Shown here: piece after piece, positions 1 to 10,929 of the stretch | Position numbering within the stretch: the stretch's first letter is position 1 | Layout of the letters: each line of letters opens with the position of its first letter | Source of the DNA: Spirochaetales bacterium Spiro_10 | Lineage (GTDB): Bacteria > Spirochaetota > Spirochaetia > Treponematales > Treponemataceae | NCBI GenBank assembly: GCA_001604405.1 | Contig: LVBL01000014.1 | Coordinates: 1-64,000 of the forward strand | Direction: 5' to 3' | Length of the DNA stretch: 64,000 bases | Notes under the pieces: generated by a model | The model's input: only the letters and a program-made list of their open reading frames with translations | The model's database searches: none | What the model was told of the DNA's origin: nothing | Position numbers and translations under genes: made by a program

Positions 1-1134
1 CCCTTTTTCGTGACGGTGGAGGTCCCCGCTGACGCGACAGCCGGGACGACCGACGAATTCCGCAAGGCCTTCCATGCCCTGTTCGCGAACCACCACAGAA
101 AGCTGTTCCGCTTTTCGATGGAGGCGACGGCCGAGTACGTCCTCATCGAGCCGAAGGGAACCGCCCCGCACGGCAAGCACCTCCTCCTTACCTCGGGTTC
201 GGGCGAGTCGCTGAGGCCCTTCGCCCATCGCGTCGCGTGGGCGGGCCAGCTCGAGGAATACCGCGAGTTCGGCTCTCCGGAACTTTCGCTCGGCGACAAG
301 CGGACGCTCGCCGCAAGCGACCTCCCCGCCCTGAGAGCGATGATCTCGAACAACGAGCGTCTCGCGCGGGAACTCGGGACGAGAATCGCGGATTTCACGC
401 GCCTCAAAAAGACCATGGGCGGCTCGCGGGTGGCCTACTCCGCCTTTCACGCGCTCGCGCACGCCACCCAGATATTCCGCGTCGACTTTCCCAAGATTTA
501 CACCCTGACGCGCTTCGGCAACGAGATATTCGCGAGCAACAACGCGACGGTACAGGCGGTCGCGACCTCGCGGATATGGCTCGACGAAAAGCTTCTCGAA
601 CTCGTCGACTTGCGGCTCGCCGCCTACCGGCAGGCGGCCAGGCGGCTCGAGCGGGGACGGGAGAGCGTGACGCTTCCCGCGAACTACGCGGACGACCTTC
701 GGGGATACTGGGAGATGGCCGGCCTGCCCGTCGCGGCGAAGGGAGTCGCGGAGCGCAAGAAGGAGTCCTTCGAGGCGACCCTGACCGGAGAACCGGTGGG
801 CAACGGCTTTCCCGGATGGATACTGGAGACGGAAGACGGGGCGTGCACCTTCCTCATTGAGGCGCAAGGGGCCGCGCGCGCCATCTCCAGGCATGACGGA
901 AAGCCCGCGCCCGGACGCCCGTTGAGGATGAAAGGCCTCGTGCATCTCGTCGCCGTCGAGTCGTCCGAAAACGCCAAGCGCGTGCATGACGCCTTCGTCG
1001 ACCCCTACGTCATCGACGGCGGCATGCCCTGCGACATCTCGTGGGACGGAAAGACGCTCGTCGTGGAGAAAAAATCCCGGGTGTTCGGAACCGTCACCTA
1101 TTTCGCCGGCAGGGCGTCCGGCACGCTTCAGTAA
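1..1134 (+). CDS. Hypothetical protein, 5'-truncated by window edge
   Basis: The reading frame is open from base 1, and the first in-frame start is a GTG at 10, so the gene probably begins outside the window. The visible part is about 375 residues, soluble-looking, with no signal peptide or membrane segment in view. A charged helical middle (roughly residues 95-220) is followed by a beta-rich C-terminal part ending in a short predicted-strand tail. I do not recognise the family. The next gene, a lipoprotein xylanase, starts 56 nt downstream with its own ribosome binding site, so co-transcription is possible but gives no functional clue. Confidence 0.6.
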   Translation, partial: PFFVTVEVPADATAGTTDEFRKAFHALFANHHRKLFRFSMEATAEYVLIEPKGTAPHGKHLLLTSGSGESLRPFAHRVAWAGQLEEYREFGSPELSLGDKRTLAASDLPALRAMISNNERLARELGTRIADFTRLKKTMGGSRVAYSAFHALAHATQIFRVDFPKIYTLTRFGNEIFASNNATVQAVATSRIWLDEKLLELVDLRLAAYRQAARRLERGRESVTLPANYADDLRGYWEMAGLPVAAKGVAERKKESFEATLTGEPVGNGFPGWILETEDGACTFLIEAQGAARAISRHDGKPAPGRPLRMKGLVHLVAVESSENAKRVHDAFVDPYVIDGGMPCDISWDGKTLVVEKKSRVFGTVTYFAGRASGTLQ

Positions 1135-1189
1135 TTTGCCCTATGTACCGGCTCGCCTGGCGGGGCCATGGTATCTGAAGGAGTATGAC

Positions 1190-2275
1190 ATGAAAACGAA
1201 CATCACGGCGGCGATTGCCGCCCTTTCGCTTTTCGCCTCGTCCTGCGCCTCGACGGGCGCGCCCGAGGCCGGTTCGGCGCAACCGGGACCGACTGGGACC
1301 GAACGCGGGAACAAGACGCTCTCCGAGGCCTACCGCGACCACTTTCCGATCGGGGCCGCGGTCGCCGCGGGCGAGTACGGATTCGATTCGCTCAAGAGGT
1401 ATCCGCCGGAGCTTCTGGCGGAATTCGGCTCGCTCACGGCGGAGAACGCCATGAAGCCCGTCGTGATCCAGCCGAGCAGGGGCACTTTCTCGTGGAAGGC
1501 CGCCGACGCGATCGCCGACTTCGCGCGCGAGAACGGGATGCGCATGCGCGGGCACACGCTCGTGTGGCACAACCAGAGCCCGGCGTGGATGTTCAGGACA
1601 ACGGGCCCGGTCGAGGAACGCAGGGCGTGGGCGCGGGAGATGCTGCGCGAGCACATGACGGCCGTCATGACGCGCTACAAGGGAACGGTATACTGCTGGG
1701 ACGTCGTGAACGAGGCGGTCGCGGACGGCAACGGATCCTCGATCTACCGGACGGACTCGCCCTGGTACAAGATGTGGGGAGACGGAACCTACGTGCGCGA
1801 GGCCTTCGCCATCGCCCGCTCCGTCGACCCCGACGCGCTCCTGTTCTACAACGACTACAATCTCGACGACTACCGGAAGCGCGACCGCGTGGTCCGCATG
1901 CTCAAGGAGCAGAACCTGGTCAGGGACAAACTGATCGACGGCATCGGCACGCAGGGACACTGGGGAATCGACTGGCCGGGGATCGAGAACATCCAGGACG
2001 AGATCGACGAGTTCTCGGAGATGGGGCTCGCCGTCCACGTCACCGAGCTCGACATCACCTGTCCCGCGAACCGGCAGGGCCGGCTCGCCGACCGCTACGA
2101 CGAGATATTCGCCCTGCTCCGCGAGAACGCGGGGAAGGTCACGAGCGTGACCTTCTGGGGTGTCGCGGACGACCACACCTGGCTCAACGACTTCAGGGGC
2201 TTCAAGAACTACCCCTTCGTCTTCGACGGAAAGCACCAGCCGAAGAAGGCCTACTTCCGCGTCCGCGATTTCTGA
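1190..2275 (+). CDS. Endo-1,4-beta-xylanase, GH10, probable lipoprotein
   Basis: A GH10 family glycoside hydrolase of 361 residues that should cut internal beta-1,4 bonds of xylan. The N-terminus has a basic start, a hydrophobic stretch and Cys in LFASSC, a loose spirochaete-style lipobox, so surface anchoring is likely. Family signatures are clear: the GHTLVWHNQ strand, the acid/base Glu175 in the VVNEA motif, and the nucleophile Glu286 in the VTELDIT motif. The start ATG at 1190 is chosen because AAGGAG lies at 1178-1183 and a signal sequence follows at once; the longer frame to 986 overlaps the previous gene. It converges on gltD. A GH43 enzyme is present at 31.1 kb, but the two are not linked. 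Confidence 0.93.
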   Translation: MKTNITAAIAALSLFASSCASTGAPEAGSAQPGPTGTERGNKTLSEAYRDHFPIGAAVAAGEYGFDSLKRYPPELLAEFGSLTAENAMKPVVIQPSRGTFSWKAADAIADFARENGMRMRGHTLVWHNQSPAWMFRTTGPVEERRAWAREMLREHMTAVMTRYKGTVYCWDVVNEAVADGNGSSIYRTDSPWYKMWGDGTYVREAFAIARSVDPDALLFYNDYNLDDYRKRDRVVRMLKEQNLVRDKLIDGIGTQGHWGIDWPGIENIQDEIDEFSEMGLAVHVTELDITCPANRQGRLADRYDEIFALLRENAGKVTSVTFWGVADDHTWLNDFRGFKNYPFVFDGKHQPKKAYFRVRDF

Positions 2276-2284
2276 CGCGCGGCC

Positions 2285-3748
2285 TTACGGCAGGCAGGTC
2301 CTGCCGCACAGGAAGCGGTCGATTTCGCGCGCGGCGGCGCGACCCTCGTTGATGGCCCACACGACCAGGGACTGGCCGCGCCGCGCGTCGCCGGCCGCGA
2401 AGACCTTGTGCGTCCCCGTGGCGAACGAGTCGTACGCCGCCTTCGCGTTGCCCCGGCCGTCCGTCTCGACGCCGAGATCCGACAGAAGCTCGGCCTCGGG
2501 ACCGAGGAAACCGAGCGCGAGGAACACGAGGTCGGCCTCGAAGTACTCCTCGGTTCCGGCGAGTTCCTCCATGACGAACTGTCCGGCCGCGTTCTTCTTC
2601 CACTCGACGCGCACTGTGCGCACGCCTTTCACGTTTCCCGCCTCGTCACCGACGAATTCCTTCGTCGAGATGCAGTACTCGCGCGGATCCTGCCCGAAGG
2701 CGTGAATCGCCTCCGCGTGGCCGTAGTCAACCTTGAGCGTCCGGGGGAACGTCGGCCAGGGCATGTCGGGAGTGCGCGACTCGGGGGGCTTCGGCAAAAG
2801 CTCGAAGTTCACCACGCCCGCGCAGCCGTGCCGGATCGACGTGCCGAGGCAGTCGTTTCCGGTATCGCCGCCGCCGATGACGACGACCTTCTTTCCCTTC
2901 GCGTCAATCCTTTTGCCGTCGGAGAAGGCCGAGTCGAGAAGGCTCTTCGTGTTCGCGGTAAGGAAGTCCATCGCGAAGTGTATGCCCGAAAGCTGCCGGC
3001 CCGGAACCGCGAGATCGCGCGGCCGGGTCGATCCGGTCGCGACGAGCACGGCGTCGAAGTCCTCCATGAGCCGCGCGGCGGGAACGTCGACGCCGACCCG
3101 CGTGGAAGTCCGGAACTCGACGCCCTCGGCCTCCATCACGGCGATTCTTCTCATGACGAGGCCCTTGTCGAGCTTCATGTTCGGGATGCCGTACATCAAA
3201 AGGCCGCCGGGACGGTCCGCGCGCTCGAACACCGTGACGCGGTGTCCCGCGCGGTTCAGCTGGTCGGCGGCGGCGAGTCCCGCGGGACCCGAGCCGATGA
3301 CAGCGACGCTCTTGCCGGTGCGGGACTCGGGCGGCATCGGCTCCATCCAGCCCTTTTCCCAGGCGTTGTCGGCTATCCAGCACTCGTTGTCCTTGATGGT
3401 GACGGGGTCCTGGTTGATGCCGAGCACGCACGAACCCTCGCACGGGGCGGGACACACGCGCCCGGTGAACTCGGGGAAGTTGTTCGTCTTGCGGAGGCGG
3501 AAAAAGGCCTCGCGCTCGCGTCCCTTGAAGACGAGGTCGTTCCACTCGGGAATGAGGTTGTACACGGGACAGCCGTAGCTCGACTGGCAAAACGGCACGC
3601 CGCAGTCCATGCAACGGGCGCCCTGCTCGACGCGCTCAGCGGGGTCGAGGGGAAGGAGAAACTCCTGGAAGTCGAGCGATCTGACATCGGCCGCGCGGTA
3701 CGGAACCTTGCGGCGGGCGTATTCGAGAAAACCGGTAACCTTACCCAT
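2285..3748 (-). CDS. gltD: Glutamate synthase (NADPH) small subunit
   Basis: Beta subunit of NADPH-dependent GOGAT, 487 residues. It passes electrons from NADPH through FAD and iron-sulfur clusters to the large subunit, which makes two glutamates from glutamine and 2-oxoglutarate. N-terminal cysteines 46, 49, 54 and 60 and a second cysteine group near 95-105 bind [4Fe-4S] clusters. The FAD site [13 protein letters not shown] is near residue 150 and the NADPH site GGGDTGND is in the C-terminal half. The start overlaps the end of gltB by 8 nt, so the two are translationally coupled. It converges on the xylanase with a 9-nt gap and no visible terminator. Confidence 0.96.
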   Translation of the reverse strand: MGKVTGFLEYARRKVPYRAADVRSLDFQEFLLPLDPAERVEQGARCMDCGVPFCQSSYGCPVYNLIPEWNDLVFKGREREAFFRLRKTNNFPEFTGRVCPAPCEGSCVLGINQDPVTIKDNECWIADNAWEKGWMEPMPPESRTGKSVAVIGSGPAGLAAADQLNRAGHRVTVFERADRPGGLLMYGIPNMKLDKGLVMRRIAVMEAEGVEFRTSTRVGVDVPAARLMEDFDAVLVATGSTRPRDLAVPGRQLSGIHFAMDFLTANTKSLLDSAFSDGKRIDAKGKKVVVIGGGDTGNDCLGTSIRHGCAGVVNFELLPKPPESRTPDMPWPTFPRTLKVDYGHAEAIHAFGQDPREYCISTKEFVGDEAGNVKGVRTVRVEWKKNAAGQFVMEELAGTEEYFEADLVFLALGFLGPEAELLSDLGVETDGRGNAKAAYDSFATGTHKVFAAGDARRGQSLVVWAINEGRAAAREIDRFLCGRTCLP

Positions 3749-6700
3749 TGACGGCCTCCTTGGCGGCGGATGAGGGGGATTTTGAGGCGGTCTCTCCAGA
3801 GAACCGCGCCTTCGCCTCGAGAACCTTGCGGTAATCCTCGGGGATCACGCGCACGAAGTACTCGCGCTCCTTGGCCCAGTTCGCCAGGATGTCCCGCGCG
3901 ACCTCCGAGCCGGTAAACCGCTGGTGGCGGTCGATCATCTCCTTCAGTTCCCCGTACTCGTCCTCGGGTATCGTCTCGAGCGAGACCATTCCCCTGTTGC
4001 AGTTGTTCGCGAGCTTGCCCTCGGGGTCGTAGACCCAGGCGATGCCGCCGGACATGCCGGCCGCGAAATTGCGCCCGGTCTGGCCGAGGATCGCGACGCG
4101 CCCGCCGGTCATGTACTCGCAGGCGTGGTCTCCCGCGCCCTCCACGACGACGCGCGCCCCGGAGTTGCGCACGCAGAACCGCTCGGCCGCGACGCCCCGG
4201 ATGAAGCCCTCTCCCGTGGTCGCCCCGTAAAAGGCGACGTTGCCGACGATGACGTTGTCGGAGGCGCGGAAGCGCGCGCGCTCGGGGGGAGCGATGACGA
4301 TCCGGCCGCCGGAAAGGCCCTTGCCGACGTAATCGTTCGCGTCGCCGGAAAGCCTGAACTCCACTCCCGCCGAAAGCCAGGCGCCGAAGCTCTGGCCGGC
4401 GGTGCCCGTGAAGCGCGCGCGGATCGTTCCCTCGGCGAGGCCCGCGTTGCCGCGGACGAGCGCGATCTCGTGGCTCAGCATCGTGCCGACCGCGCGATCG
4501 GTGTTCTTGATGCGCTCCTCGAACTCGACGGGCTTTCCCGAGGAGATCGCGGATGCGCAAAGACCGATGAGCCGCCTGTCCATGACCGTCGCGATCCCGT
4601 GATCCTGCCGCATCGTGTTGTAAAGCGGCGCGTCGGGATTTCCCCTGAGCGGCGGCACGAGGAGCGCCGAGAGGTCGACGAGCCGGCTCTTCTCGGTGCG
4701 CACGGAGAAGTCTTCCTCGAGAAGGTCGACGCGTCCTACGAGGTCGTTCCAGGTGCGCGCCCCGAGGGACGCCATGATGGCCCGGAGGTCCTCGGCGAGA
4801 TAGGTGAAGAAGGCGACGACGTATTCGGGCCGCCCTGCGAAGCGGCCGCGCAGGCGTTCGTCCTGCGTCGCGATGCCGACGGGACAGGTGTTGTTGTGGC
4901 ATTTGCGCATCATGACGCACCCGAGCGTGATGAGCGGGGCGGTCGAGAAGCCGCACTCCTCGGCGCCGAGTATCGCGGCGATCGCGACGTCGCGCGCGGT
5001 CTTGAGCTGGCCGTCGGTCTGCAGGATGACGCGCGAGCGGAGGTCGTTCATCACGAGCGTCTGGTGCGTCTCGGCGATGCCGAGTTCCCAGGGAAGGCCC
5101 GCGTTCTTGACTCCGGTCAGCGGCGAGGCTCCCGTTCCGCCGTCGTGGCCCGACACGAGTATGTGGTCGGCGTGCCCCTTGGCGACGCCCGCGGCGATCG
5201 TTCCGACGCCGACCTCGCTGACGAGCTTGACGGATATGCGCGCCTTGGGGTTCGAGTTCTTCAGGTCGAATATGAGCTCGGCGAGGTCCTCGATCGAGTA
5301 AATGTCATGGTGCGGCGGCGGACTGATGAGGCCCACGCCCGGCGTCGAGTGCCGGGTCTTCGCGATGTACTCGTCGACCTTGTGGCCGGGAAGCTCGCCG
5401 CCCTCGCCGGGCTTCGCGCCCTGGGCCATCTTGATCTGGATTTCGTCGGCGTTCGCGAGGTATTCGATCGTGACGCCGAAGCGTCCGGAGGCGACCTGCT
5501 TGATCGCCGAGCGGCGGGAGTCGCCGTTCGGTTCGGGTTTGAAGCGCGCGGGATCCTCGCCGCCCTCGCCCGTATTGCTCTTTCCGCCGAGGCGGTTCAT
5601 GGCGATGGCGAGCGTCTGGTGCGCCTCGAGGGAGATGGAACCGTAACTCATCGCCCCGGTCACGAACCGCTTAACGATCGACGAGACCGGCTCGACCTCG
5701 TCGAGCGGCACGGGGGCTATCGGCTTGCCGTTGGCGTCGACGCCCTCGCGGAACTTGATGAGGCCGCGGATGGTCGACTGCTCGGTCGAGCGCGCGTTCT
5801 GCCGCGCGGAAAAACGGTCCCAGGCGGCGCGGTCGTTCTGCCGGCACGCGATCTGGAGGTCGGCGATGGACTCGGGGTCCCACATGTGCTTCTCGCCGCC
5901 CGTTCGTACGTGGAAGTCGCCGGAGCTTCTCCACTCGTCGTAGGGATTGACGTCGCGGTCAGGCCAGGCGTCGGCGTGGCGCTCGGCTATCTCGCGCTCG
6001 AGGGAGGCGAAGTTCGCGCCCCCGATGCGGCTCGCGGTGCCGGTGAAGCAGCGGTCCACGACCTCGCGTCCGAGACCGACGGCCTCGAAGACCTGTGCGC
6101 CCTTGTAGGACTCGAGCGTCGAGATGCCCATCTTGCCGAACACCTTGCGCATCCCCTTGGCGACCGCCTTCACGTAGCGGTCCTCGACTTCCTTCTTCGG
6201 GAAGCGGCGCGAGAAGGAGCCGTCGGCGTCCAGGCGCCAGAGGGCCTCGAAGGCGAGCCAGGGATTGACGGCGTCGCAGCCGAAGCCGACGAGCGAGCAG
6301 AAGTGGTGTATCTCGCGCGGCTCGCCGGACTCGAGGACGATGCCGATCTGCGTCCTGCGCGATTCGCGCACGAGGTGCTGGTGCACGGCGCCCACGGCGA
6401 GGAGTGCGGGTATCGGCGCGCGGTCCTTCCCCACGGCCCGGTCTGAGAGGATTATGATCTGGTATCCGTCGTCGATCGCGCGGTCGGCCTCGCGCTCGAG
6501 GCGCGAGAGGGCCTCGACGAGGGAGGAGCCGGCGGACGCAGCGTCACCGCCGGACGATTGCGCGCCGGCGACGCCGTCCGCAAGTTCGTAGGTCGCGTCG
6601 ATGACGCGGCTCTTCCATCCGCGGCCGTCGAGGGCCTTGAGCGAGGCGAGCTCGGCGTTCGTCAGTATCGGGTAATGGATTCTCAGGCGGTGGCAATGGC

Positions 6701-8399
6701 TCTCCTGCGGCTCGAGCAGGTTACGCTCCGGGCCGATGAAGGACTCCATGCTCATGATGATGTCCTCCCGGATCGAGTCGATCGGGGGATTCGTCACCTG
6801 CGCGAACAGTTCCTTGAAGTAGTCGTACACGAGGCGCGGCTTTTTGGAGAGCACGGCGAGCGGCGCGTCGTTGCCCATCGAGCCGAGGGCTTCCTGGGCG
6901 TTCTCGACCATGGGCTTCAGGAGCATGTTCACGGTCTCGAGGGTATAGCCGAAGTCGCGGAGAAGCCGCTTGTAGCCCGCCTCGTCGGGAGACGGAAGCT
7001 CGGAACCCGCCGAGAGAGAGCCGAGGTGGATGACCTGGTTCTCGAGCCACCGGCCGTAGGGACGCGCGGAGGTGATCGCCGACTTGATCTCCTCGTCCCC
7101 GACAATGCGCCCCTTCGTGAAGTCGACGAGGAACATCTTGCCCGGCTGGAGGCGCGTCTTCTTGACGATGCGCGCGGGGTCGATCTCGAGGACGCCGACC
7201 TCGCTCGCCATGATGACCATGTCGTCGTCGGTGACGTAGATGCGGCTGGGCCTCAGGCCGTTGCGGTCGAGCACCGCGCCGATGACGGTTCCGTCGGTGA
7301 AGGAGATCGACGCCGGGCCGTCCCAGGGTTCCATCATCGAGCTCGCGTACTCGTAGAAGGCGCGCTTCTCGGCGCTCATCGCGCGGTGGTTTTCCCAGGC
7401 CTCGGGGATCATCATCATGACCGCCTCGGGAAGGCTCCGCCCTCCCATGAGGAGGAGCTCGAGGACGTTGTCGAAGCTTCCGGAGTCGGAAAGGTCGGGC
7501 TCGTTTACGGGGAAGGCGGAGGCGAGCTCGGGCCCGAAGAGGCCGCTCTCGAGGAGCCCCTGGCGCGAGAGCATCTTGTTAACGTTGCCGCGCAGGGTGT
7601 TGATCTCGCCGTTGTGCGCCATGCAGCGCAGGGGCTGGGCGCGGTCCCAGGACGGGAATGTGTTCGTGGAAAAGCGCGAGTGGACCATCGCGAGGTGGGA
7701 GATGTAGTCGGGGTCGGAGAGGTCGGGGAAGTAGTCCATCAGCTGGTCCGCCGAGAGCATCCCCTTGTAGACCATCACGCGGCACGAGAGGCTCGAGACG
7801 TAAAAATGGCTTTCGGGGTCGTGCTCGCTTCCGCGAAGCATGTGCGTCGACCGCTTTCTGATGATGAAGAGCTTGCGGTCGAAGGCGGCCGGCGACATCG
7901 GCGCGAAGCCCGAGCCGGCGCTTCCCATCGCCTCGACGAAGATCATCTCCATGACCGGCTCGCTCGCCCGAGCGGACGGACCAAGCCGGGAATTCTCGAC
8001 GGGCACGCGCCGCCATCCGAGGCAGATCTGGCCGGCCTCGGCGACGATCCGCTCGACGGCGGTCTTGCACTCGTCCCGCTTCGCCTCGTCTACCGGAAGG
8101 AAGACGATGCCGGCCGCGTAGGTGCCCTCGGCGGGGAGAACCAGGCCCGAGTCGCGGGCCGCGGCCTTCCGGAGGAATTTGTCGGGAAGGGCGGTGAGGA
8201 TGCCCGCGCCGTCGCCCGTGTTTTCCTCGGCGCCGCGCGCGCCCCGGTGGTCCATGCGGCAGAGTATATGATTGGCGTCTTCGATTATCGAGTGGGTACG
8301 TATTCCCTTGATGTTGGCCAAAAACCCGACGCCGCAGTTTTCGTGCTCAAAGGCGGGGCTATAGAGGCCGTGGCTTCCGGGTCGCGTGGTAAAAGGCAT
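3741..8399 (-). CDS. gltB: Glutamate synthase large subunit
   Basis: Alpha subunit of glutamate synthase, 1552 residues, normal length for the bacterial enzyme. The N-terminal class II glutamine amidotransferase domain matures to expose Cys22 (ENCGVGF motif), which hydrolyses glutamine. The central and FMN-binding synthase domains follow, with the 3Fe-4S cluster cysteines in a [12 protein letters not shown] motif near residues 1160-1172, then the GXGXG beta-helix domain at the C-terminus. Start ATG at 8399 has an AGGAG-type site directly upstream. First gene of gltBD. The upstream region is divergent from an amino-acid ABC transporter and holds paired octamers that may be an operator for nitrogen control. 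Confidence 0.97.
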   Translation of the reverse strand: MPFTTRPGSHGLYSPAFEHENCGVGFLANIKGIRTHSIIEDANHILCRMDHRGARGAEENTGDGAGILTALPDKFLRKAAARDSGLVLPAEGTYAAGIVFLPVDEAKRDECKTAVERIVAEAGQICLGWRRVPVENSRLGPSARASEPVMEMIFVEAMGSAGSGFAPMSPAAFDRKLFIIRKRSTHMLRGSEHDPESHFYVSSLSCRVMVYKGMLSADQLMDYFPDLSDPDYISHLAMVHSRFSTNTFPSWDRAQPLRCMAHNGEINTLRGNVNKMLSRQGLLESGLFGPELASAFPVNEPDLSDSGSFDNVLELLLMGGRSLPEAVMMMIPEAWENHRAMSAEKRAFYEYASSMMEPWDGPASISFTDGTVIGAVLDRNGLRPSRIYVTDDDMVIMASEVGVLEIDPARIVKKTRLQPGKMFLVDFTKGRIVGDEEIKSAITSARPYGRWLENQVIHLGSLSAGSELPSPDEAGYKRLLRDFGYTLETVNMLLKPMVENAQEALGSMGNDAPLAVLSKKPRLVYDYFKELFAQVTNPPIDSIREDIIMSMESFIGPERNLLEPQESHCHRLRIHYPILTNAELASLKALDGRGWKSRVIDATYELADGVAGAQSSGGDAASAGSSLVEALSRLEREADRAIDDGYQIIILSDRAVGKDRAPIPALLAVGAVHQHLVRESRRTQIGIVLESGEPREIHHFCSLVGFGCDAVNPWLAFEALWRLDADGSFSRRFPKKEVEDRYVKAVAKGMRKVFGKMGISTLESYKGAQVFEAVGLGREVVDRCFTGTASRIGGANFASLEREIAERHADAWPDRDVNPYDEWRSSGDFHVRTGGEKHMWDPESIADLQIACRQNDRAAWDRFSARQNARSTEQSTIRGLIKFREGVDANGKPIAPVPLDEVEPVSSIVKRFVTGAMSYGSISLEAHQTLAIAMNRLGGKSNTGEGGEDPARFKPEPNGDSRRSAIKQVASGRFGVTIEYLANADEIQIKMAQGAKPGEGGELPGHKVDEYIAKTRHSTPGVGLISPPPHHDIYSIEDLAELIFDLKNSNPKARISVKLVSEVGVGTIAAGVAKGHADHILVSGHDGGTGASPLTGVKNAGLPWELGIAETHQTLVMNDLRSRVILQTDGQLKTARDVAIAAILGAEECGFSTAPLITLGCVMMRKCHNNTCPVGIATQDERLRGRFAGRPEYVVAFFTYLAEDLRAIMASLGARTWNDLVGRVDLLEEDFSVRTEKSRLVDLSALLVPPLRGNPDAPLYNTMRQDHGIATVMDRRLIGLCASAISSGKPVEFEERIKNTDRAVGTMLSHEIALVRGNAGLAEGTIRARFTGTAGQSFGAWLSAGVEFRLSGDANDYVGKGLSGGRIVIAPPERARFRASDNVIVGNVAFYGATTGEGFIRGVAAERFCVRNSGARVVVEGAGDHACEYMTGGRVAILGQTGRNFAAGMSGGIAWVYDPEGKLANNCNRGMVSLETIPEDEYGELKEMIDRHQRFTGSEVARDILANWAKEREYFVRVIPEDYRKVLEAKARFSGETASKSPSSAAKEAVNG

Positions 8400-8660
8400 C
8401 TTTGTCTCCTCTCAACTGGTACCCGGGCAAAATGAACCGGGAATGCTTCGACCAATTCCGTGGAAAGAACGCCTTTGCTCTTATCAGCGGATCGTACGTG
8501 CGAGTGTACTTTGTACCGAATGGGGGGTCTTTGTCCAGTATCCAGCGGGTAAAACCCCGACTTTTTATGAATAATTATGCAAAACATCGTTCGATTATGC
8601 ATAAATAGCCGGACCGTCCTTCTTCCCAAATTCCCCTTCACGGGCTATACTGTGGACGAC
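8400..8660. promoter_or_regulatory. Divergent gltB / amino-acid ABC transporter control region
   Basis: A 261-nt gene-free region between two divergent nitrogen-related units. It holds an AT-rich island with direct octamers ATTATGCA at 8574-8581 and 8594-8601, exactly 20 bp apart; the second extends to the palindrome TTATGCATAA (8595-8604). A TATACT box at 8646-8651 faces the permease gene. No riboswitch-like fold was recognised. An operator role for the octamers is inference. Confidence 0.5.
8646..8651 (+). promoter_or_regulatory. -10 box TATACT, 9 nt before permease start
   Basis: TATACT ends 9 nt before the ATG at 8661 and there is no Shine-Dalgarno sequence, which predicts an almost leaderless transcript. 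No good -35 box is visible 17 bp upstream, so an activator may be needed. Confidence 0.55.
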
Positions 8661-9353
8661 ATGAACTTCACCTTCCTTTATAAGTACTGGCCCTACTATC
8701 TCATCGGCGCCAAAAACACGATCATCCTCGCCGCCTTCGCGGTGGTCTTCGGCACGTGCATCGGCCTCGTCCTGGCGATTTGCCGCGTCAGCACGAACCG
8801 CCCCGCCCGGCTCCTCGCGACGGCCTATGTCGAGTTCATACGCGGCACGCCCCTGCTCGTACAGCTTTTCATCATCTACTACGGGCTCAGGGCGATCGGG
8901 ATCGCCTTTCCCGACATCCCCTTCATGACGGGACTGTTGGGGATCAACTTCGCCGACTTCATGGCCGGGGTCATCACGATGGGGATCAACTCGGGGGCCT
9001 ATGTCTGCGAGATATTCCGCTCGGGGATCCAGTCGATCGACAAGGGGCAAACCGAGGCGGCCCGCTCGCTCGGGCTTTCCTGGCCGAAGACGCTCCGCTT
9101 CATCGTCGTGCCGCAGGCGGTGCGTAACGTCCTGCCGACCCTCGGCAACGAGTTCGTCGTCGTCATCAAGGAGTCCTCGATCGTCTCGATCATCGGGATC
9201 GCCGACCTCATGTACAAGGCGAACACCGTGCGCGGAAACACCTTCCAGCCCTTCGAGCCCCTGCTCGTTGCGGCCCTCGTCTATTTCCTGCTCACCTTCC
9301 CGCTGTCGAAATTCCTTGCCCACGTCGAACGGAGGATGAGAAACCATGACTGA
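8661..9353 (+). CDS. Polar amino-acid ABC transporter permease
   Basis: Inner-membrane permease of the His/Glu/Gln/Arg family, 230 residues. Several hydrophobic segments are visible; the EAA-type loop ([19 protein letters not shown]) that docks the ATPase lies at about residues 130-150. An upstream extension of the frame (to 8577) is rejected because it crosses the -10 box; the ATG at 8661 fits the family N-terminus ([13 protein letters not shown]). The ATPase gene overlaps its 3' end by 8 nt. Being divergent from gltBD suggests glutamine or glutamate uptake, but substrate is not provable, and no substrate-binding protein gene is adjacent. Confidence 0.92.
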   Translation: MNFTFLYKYWPYYLIGAKNTIILAAFAVVFGTCIGLVLAICRVSTNRPARLLATAYVEFIRGTPLLVQLFIIYYGLRAIGIAFPDIPFMTGLLGINFADFMAGVITMGINSGAYVCEIFRSGIQSIDKGQTEAARSLGLSWPKTLRFIVVPQAVRNVLPTLGNEFVVVIKESSIVSIIGIADLMYKANTVRGNTFQPFEPLLVAALVYFLLTFPLSKFLAHVERRMRNHD

Positions 9354-10098
9354 CGCGTCGCGCATCATCGAGGTCTCGGGCCTCCACAAACGGTTCGGCA
9401 AGCTCGAGGTCCTCAGGGGCATCGACGAGCACGTCTCGCGCGGCGAGGTCATCGTCGTCATCGGCCCCTCGGGTTCCGGCAAGAGCACCTTCCTCCGCTG
9501 TCTCAACCTCCTCGAGGAACCGACGTCCGGCAGGATCGTCTTCGACGGCGTCGAGATAACCGACAAGGCCCGGCGCGCGCGCGGCGGCATCGACCGTCAC
9601 CGGCGCGACATGGGGATGGTCTTCCAGCACTTCAACCTCTTTCCCCACATGGACGTGCTCGAGAACGTCGTCCTGAGCCCGATGCGGGTCAGGGGCGAAA
9701 GCCGCTCGGAGGCCGAGGCCCACGCCCGGGACCTCCTGGACCAGGTCGGCCTTATCGACAAGATCCACGCCCACCCCGCCCAGCTCTCGGGCGGCCAAAA
9801 GCAGCGGATCGCCATCGTGCGCGCCCTCGCGATGCGCCCGAAGGTCATGCTCTTCGACGAGCCGACGAGCGCCCTCGACCCGGAGATGGTCGGCGAGGTA
9901 CTCGGCGTCATCCGGTCGCTCGCCGCGGCCGGCATGACCATGGCCGTCGTCACGCACGAGATGCGCTTCGCGCGCGAGGTCGGCTCGCGCGTCCTCTTTA
10001 TGGACGAGGGCGTCATACTCGAGCAGGGAACGCCGGAAAAGCTCTTCGGCGACCCGCAAAACCCGCGCACGCGGGAATTCCTCGCCAAGGTCACCTGA
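9346..10098 (+). CDS. Polar amino-acid ABC transporter ATPase (GlnQ-type)
   Basis: Cytoplasmic ATPase of the amino-acid importer, 250 residues. Walker [10 protein letters not shown] at about 44-52, Q-loop in [10 protein letters not shown], signature LSGGQKQR, Walker [15 protein letters not shown] and the H-switch VTHEM are all intact. The length and the motifs QHFNLFPHM and TSALDPE are those of the GlnQ/HisP group. GGAGG at 9331-9335 precedes the ATG, and the start lies inside the permease gene, so it is translationally coupled to it. The gene ends 3 nt before a GC-rich tandem repeat array. With the missing binding protein the transporter must borrow one encoded elsewhere. Confidence 0.94.
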   Translation: MTDASRIIEVSGLHKRFGKLEVLRGIDEHVSRGEVIVVIGPSGSGKSTFLRCLNLLEEPTSGRIVFDGVEITDKARRARGGIDRHRRDMGMVFQHFNLFPHMDVLENVVLSPMRVRGESRSEAEAHARDLLDQVGLIDKIHAHPAQLSGGQKQRIAIVRALAMRPKVMLFDEPTSALDPEMVGEVLGVIRSLAAAGMTMAVVTHEMRFAREVGSRVLFMDEGVILEQGTPEKLFGDPQNPRTREFLAKVT

Positions 10099-10100
10099 CC

Positions 10101-10229
10101 GCCGGCGCACGACGCACGGCGCCAGTCGGCGCACGCGCTTGCCGGCGCACGCGCTTGCCGGCGCACGACGCACGGCGCCAGTCGGCGCACGCGCTTGCCG
10201 GCGCACGGCGCCGGCCAGCGCCAGCCAAC
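10101..10229. repeat. GC-rich tandem repeat array between convergent genes
   Basis: Two identical 40-nt units (10101-10140 and 10157-10196) are separated by a 16-nt partial copy (10141-10156) and followed by a degenerate partial copy. Each unit starts GCCGGCGCACGACGCACGG and contains several nested CGGCGCACG motifs. It fills the space between the stop codons of the ABC ATPase and the phosphodiesterase and carries no gene. The nested palindromic parts could form hairpins and help end transcription from both sides, but no T-run is present. Confidence 0.85.
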
Positions 10230-10239
10230 GCGACAACAA

Positions 10240-10929
10240 TCAGTTTTCGGAAAAGTGGAACGAACCGAGCATCCCCTCGCGAACCGTCATGAAGCGGACG
10301 CGCGGGGCTATGCTCGTCGAGTCGAACTCGACGAGGGCGAAGGAGGGCGCGGAGCCGCCGCGGGGACGCGCGGGACTTCCGGGATTCAGCGCCAGGATGC
10401 GCGAATAGGTCTCCTGAAAGGGCATGTGCGTGTGGCCGAACAGCGCGACGTCGCAGTCGAGGCTTTGCGCGACGTTGACGAGAATCTCCGGGCTCACGTC
10501 CACGGAATGGCGGTGCCCGTGCGCGAGAAAGAGCCTGAAGCCCGCGACGGAAAGCATGAGCCGGTCGGGAACCGAGAAGGCGAAACCGGGACAGGTTTTC
10601 GCGCCGTCGCCGCCCTCGGGCAGACCGACGCGGTATTCCTCGCCGTCGCCGTTGCCGGAGACGAAGGCGAGCACCGGGGGCAGGGCCTGCGCGAGCTTGT
10701 CGGACTCGTAGGCGCGCTCGAGATACTGCACGATGTCCCACATGCCGTCCCCGGCGAACGCGAGGGCGTCGCAGTCGGGTCCGTATTCCCTCAGGATCGC
10801 CTCGACGACGGAATAGTGGCCGTGCGTGTCCGAGAGCGCGAGCACGCGCGCGCCCTCCGAGGCCGCCAGCGCGTCGATGTCGGCGACGGAGCCCAGGAAT
10901 CCCGGCACGGGCCGTTCAAGGGCGTTCAT
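10240..10929 (-). CDS. YfcE-type metallophosphoesterase
   Basis: A calcineurin-like phosphoesterase of 229 residues, closest to the YfcE/MJ0936 phosphodiesterase group. Metal-binding signatures are visible in order: the SDTHGHY motif near residue 31, GDG near 60, GNGDG near 95, and the late HGHRHS and FGHTHMPF histidine motifs. Such enzymes hydrolyse phosphodiesters with two metal ions in the cytoplasm; the natural substrate is unknown. The start ATG overlaps the stop of the upstream lipoprotein gene by 4 nt (ATGA), so the two are one operon. Confidence 0.88.
   Translation of the reverse strand: MNALERPVPGFLGSVADIDALAASEGARVLALSDTHGHYSVVEAILREYGPDCDALAFAGDGMWDIVQYLERAYESDKLAQALPPVLAFVSGNGDGEEYRVGLPEGGDGAKTCPGFAFSVPDRLMLSVAGFRLFLAHGHRHSVDVSPEILVNVAQSLDCDVALFGHTHMPFQETYSRILALNPGSPARPRGGSAPSFALVEFDSTSIAPRVRFMTVREGMLGSFHFSEN

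Noticed and set aside
2408-3751. A 447-codon frame antisense to gltD
   Set aside because: Same reason: antisense shadow of a well-identified gene.
10101-10229. Possible CRISPR array
   Set aside because: Units are contiguous without unique spacers, and no cas gene is near.
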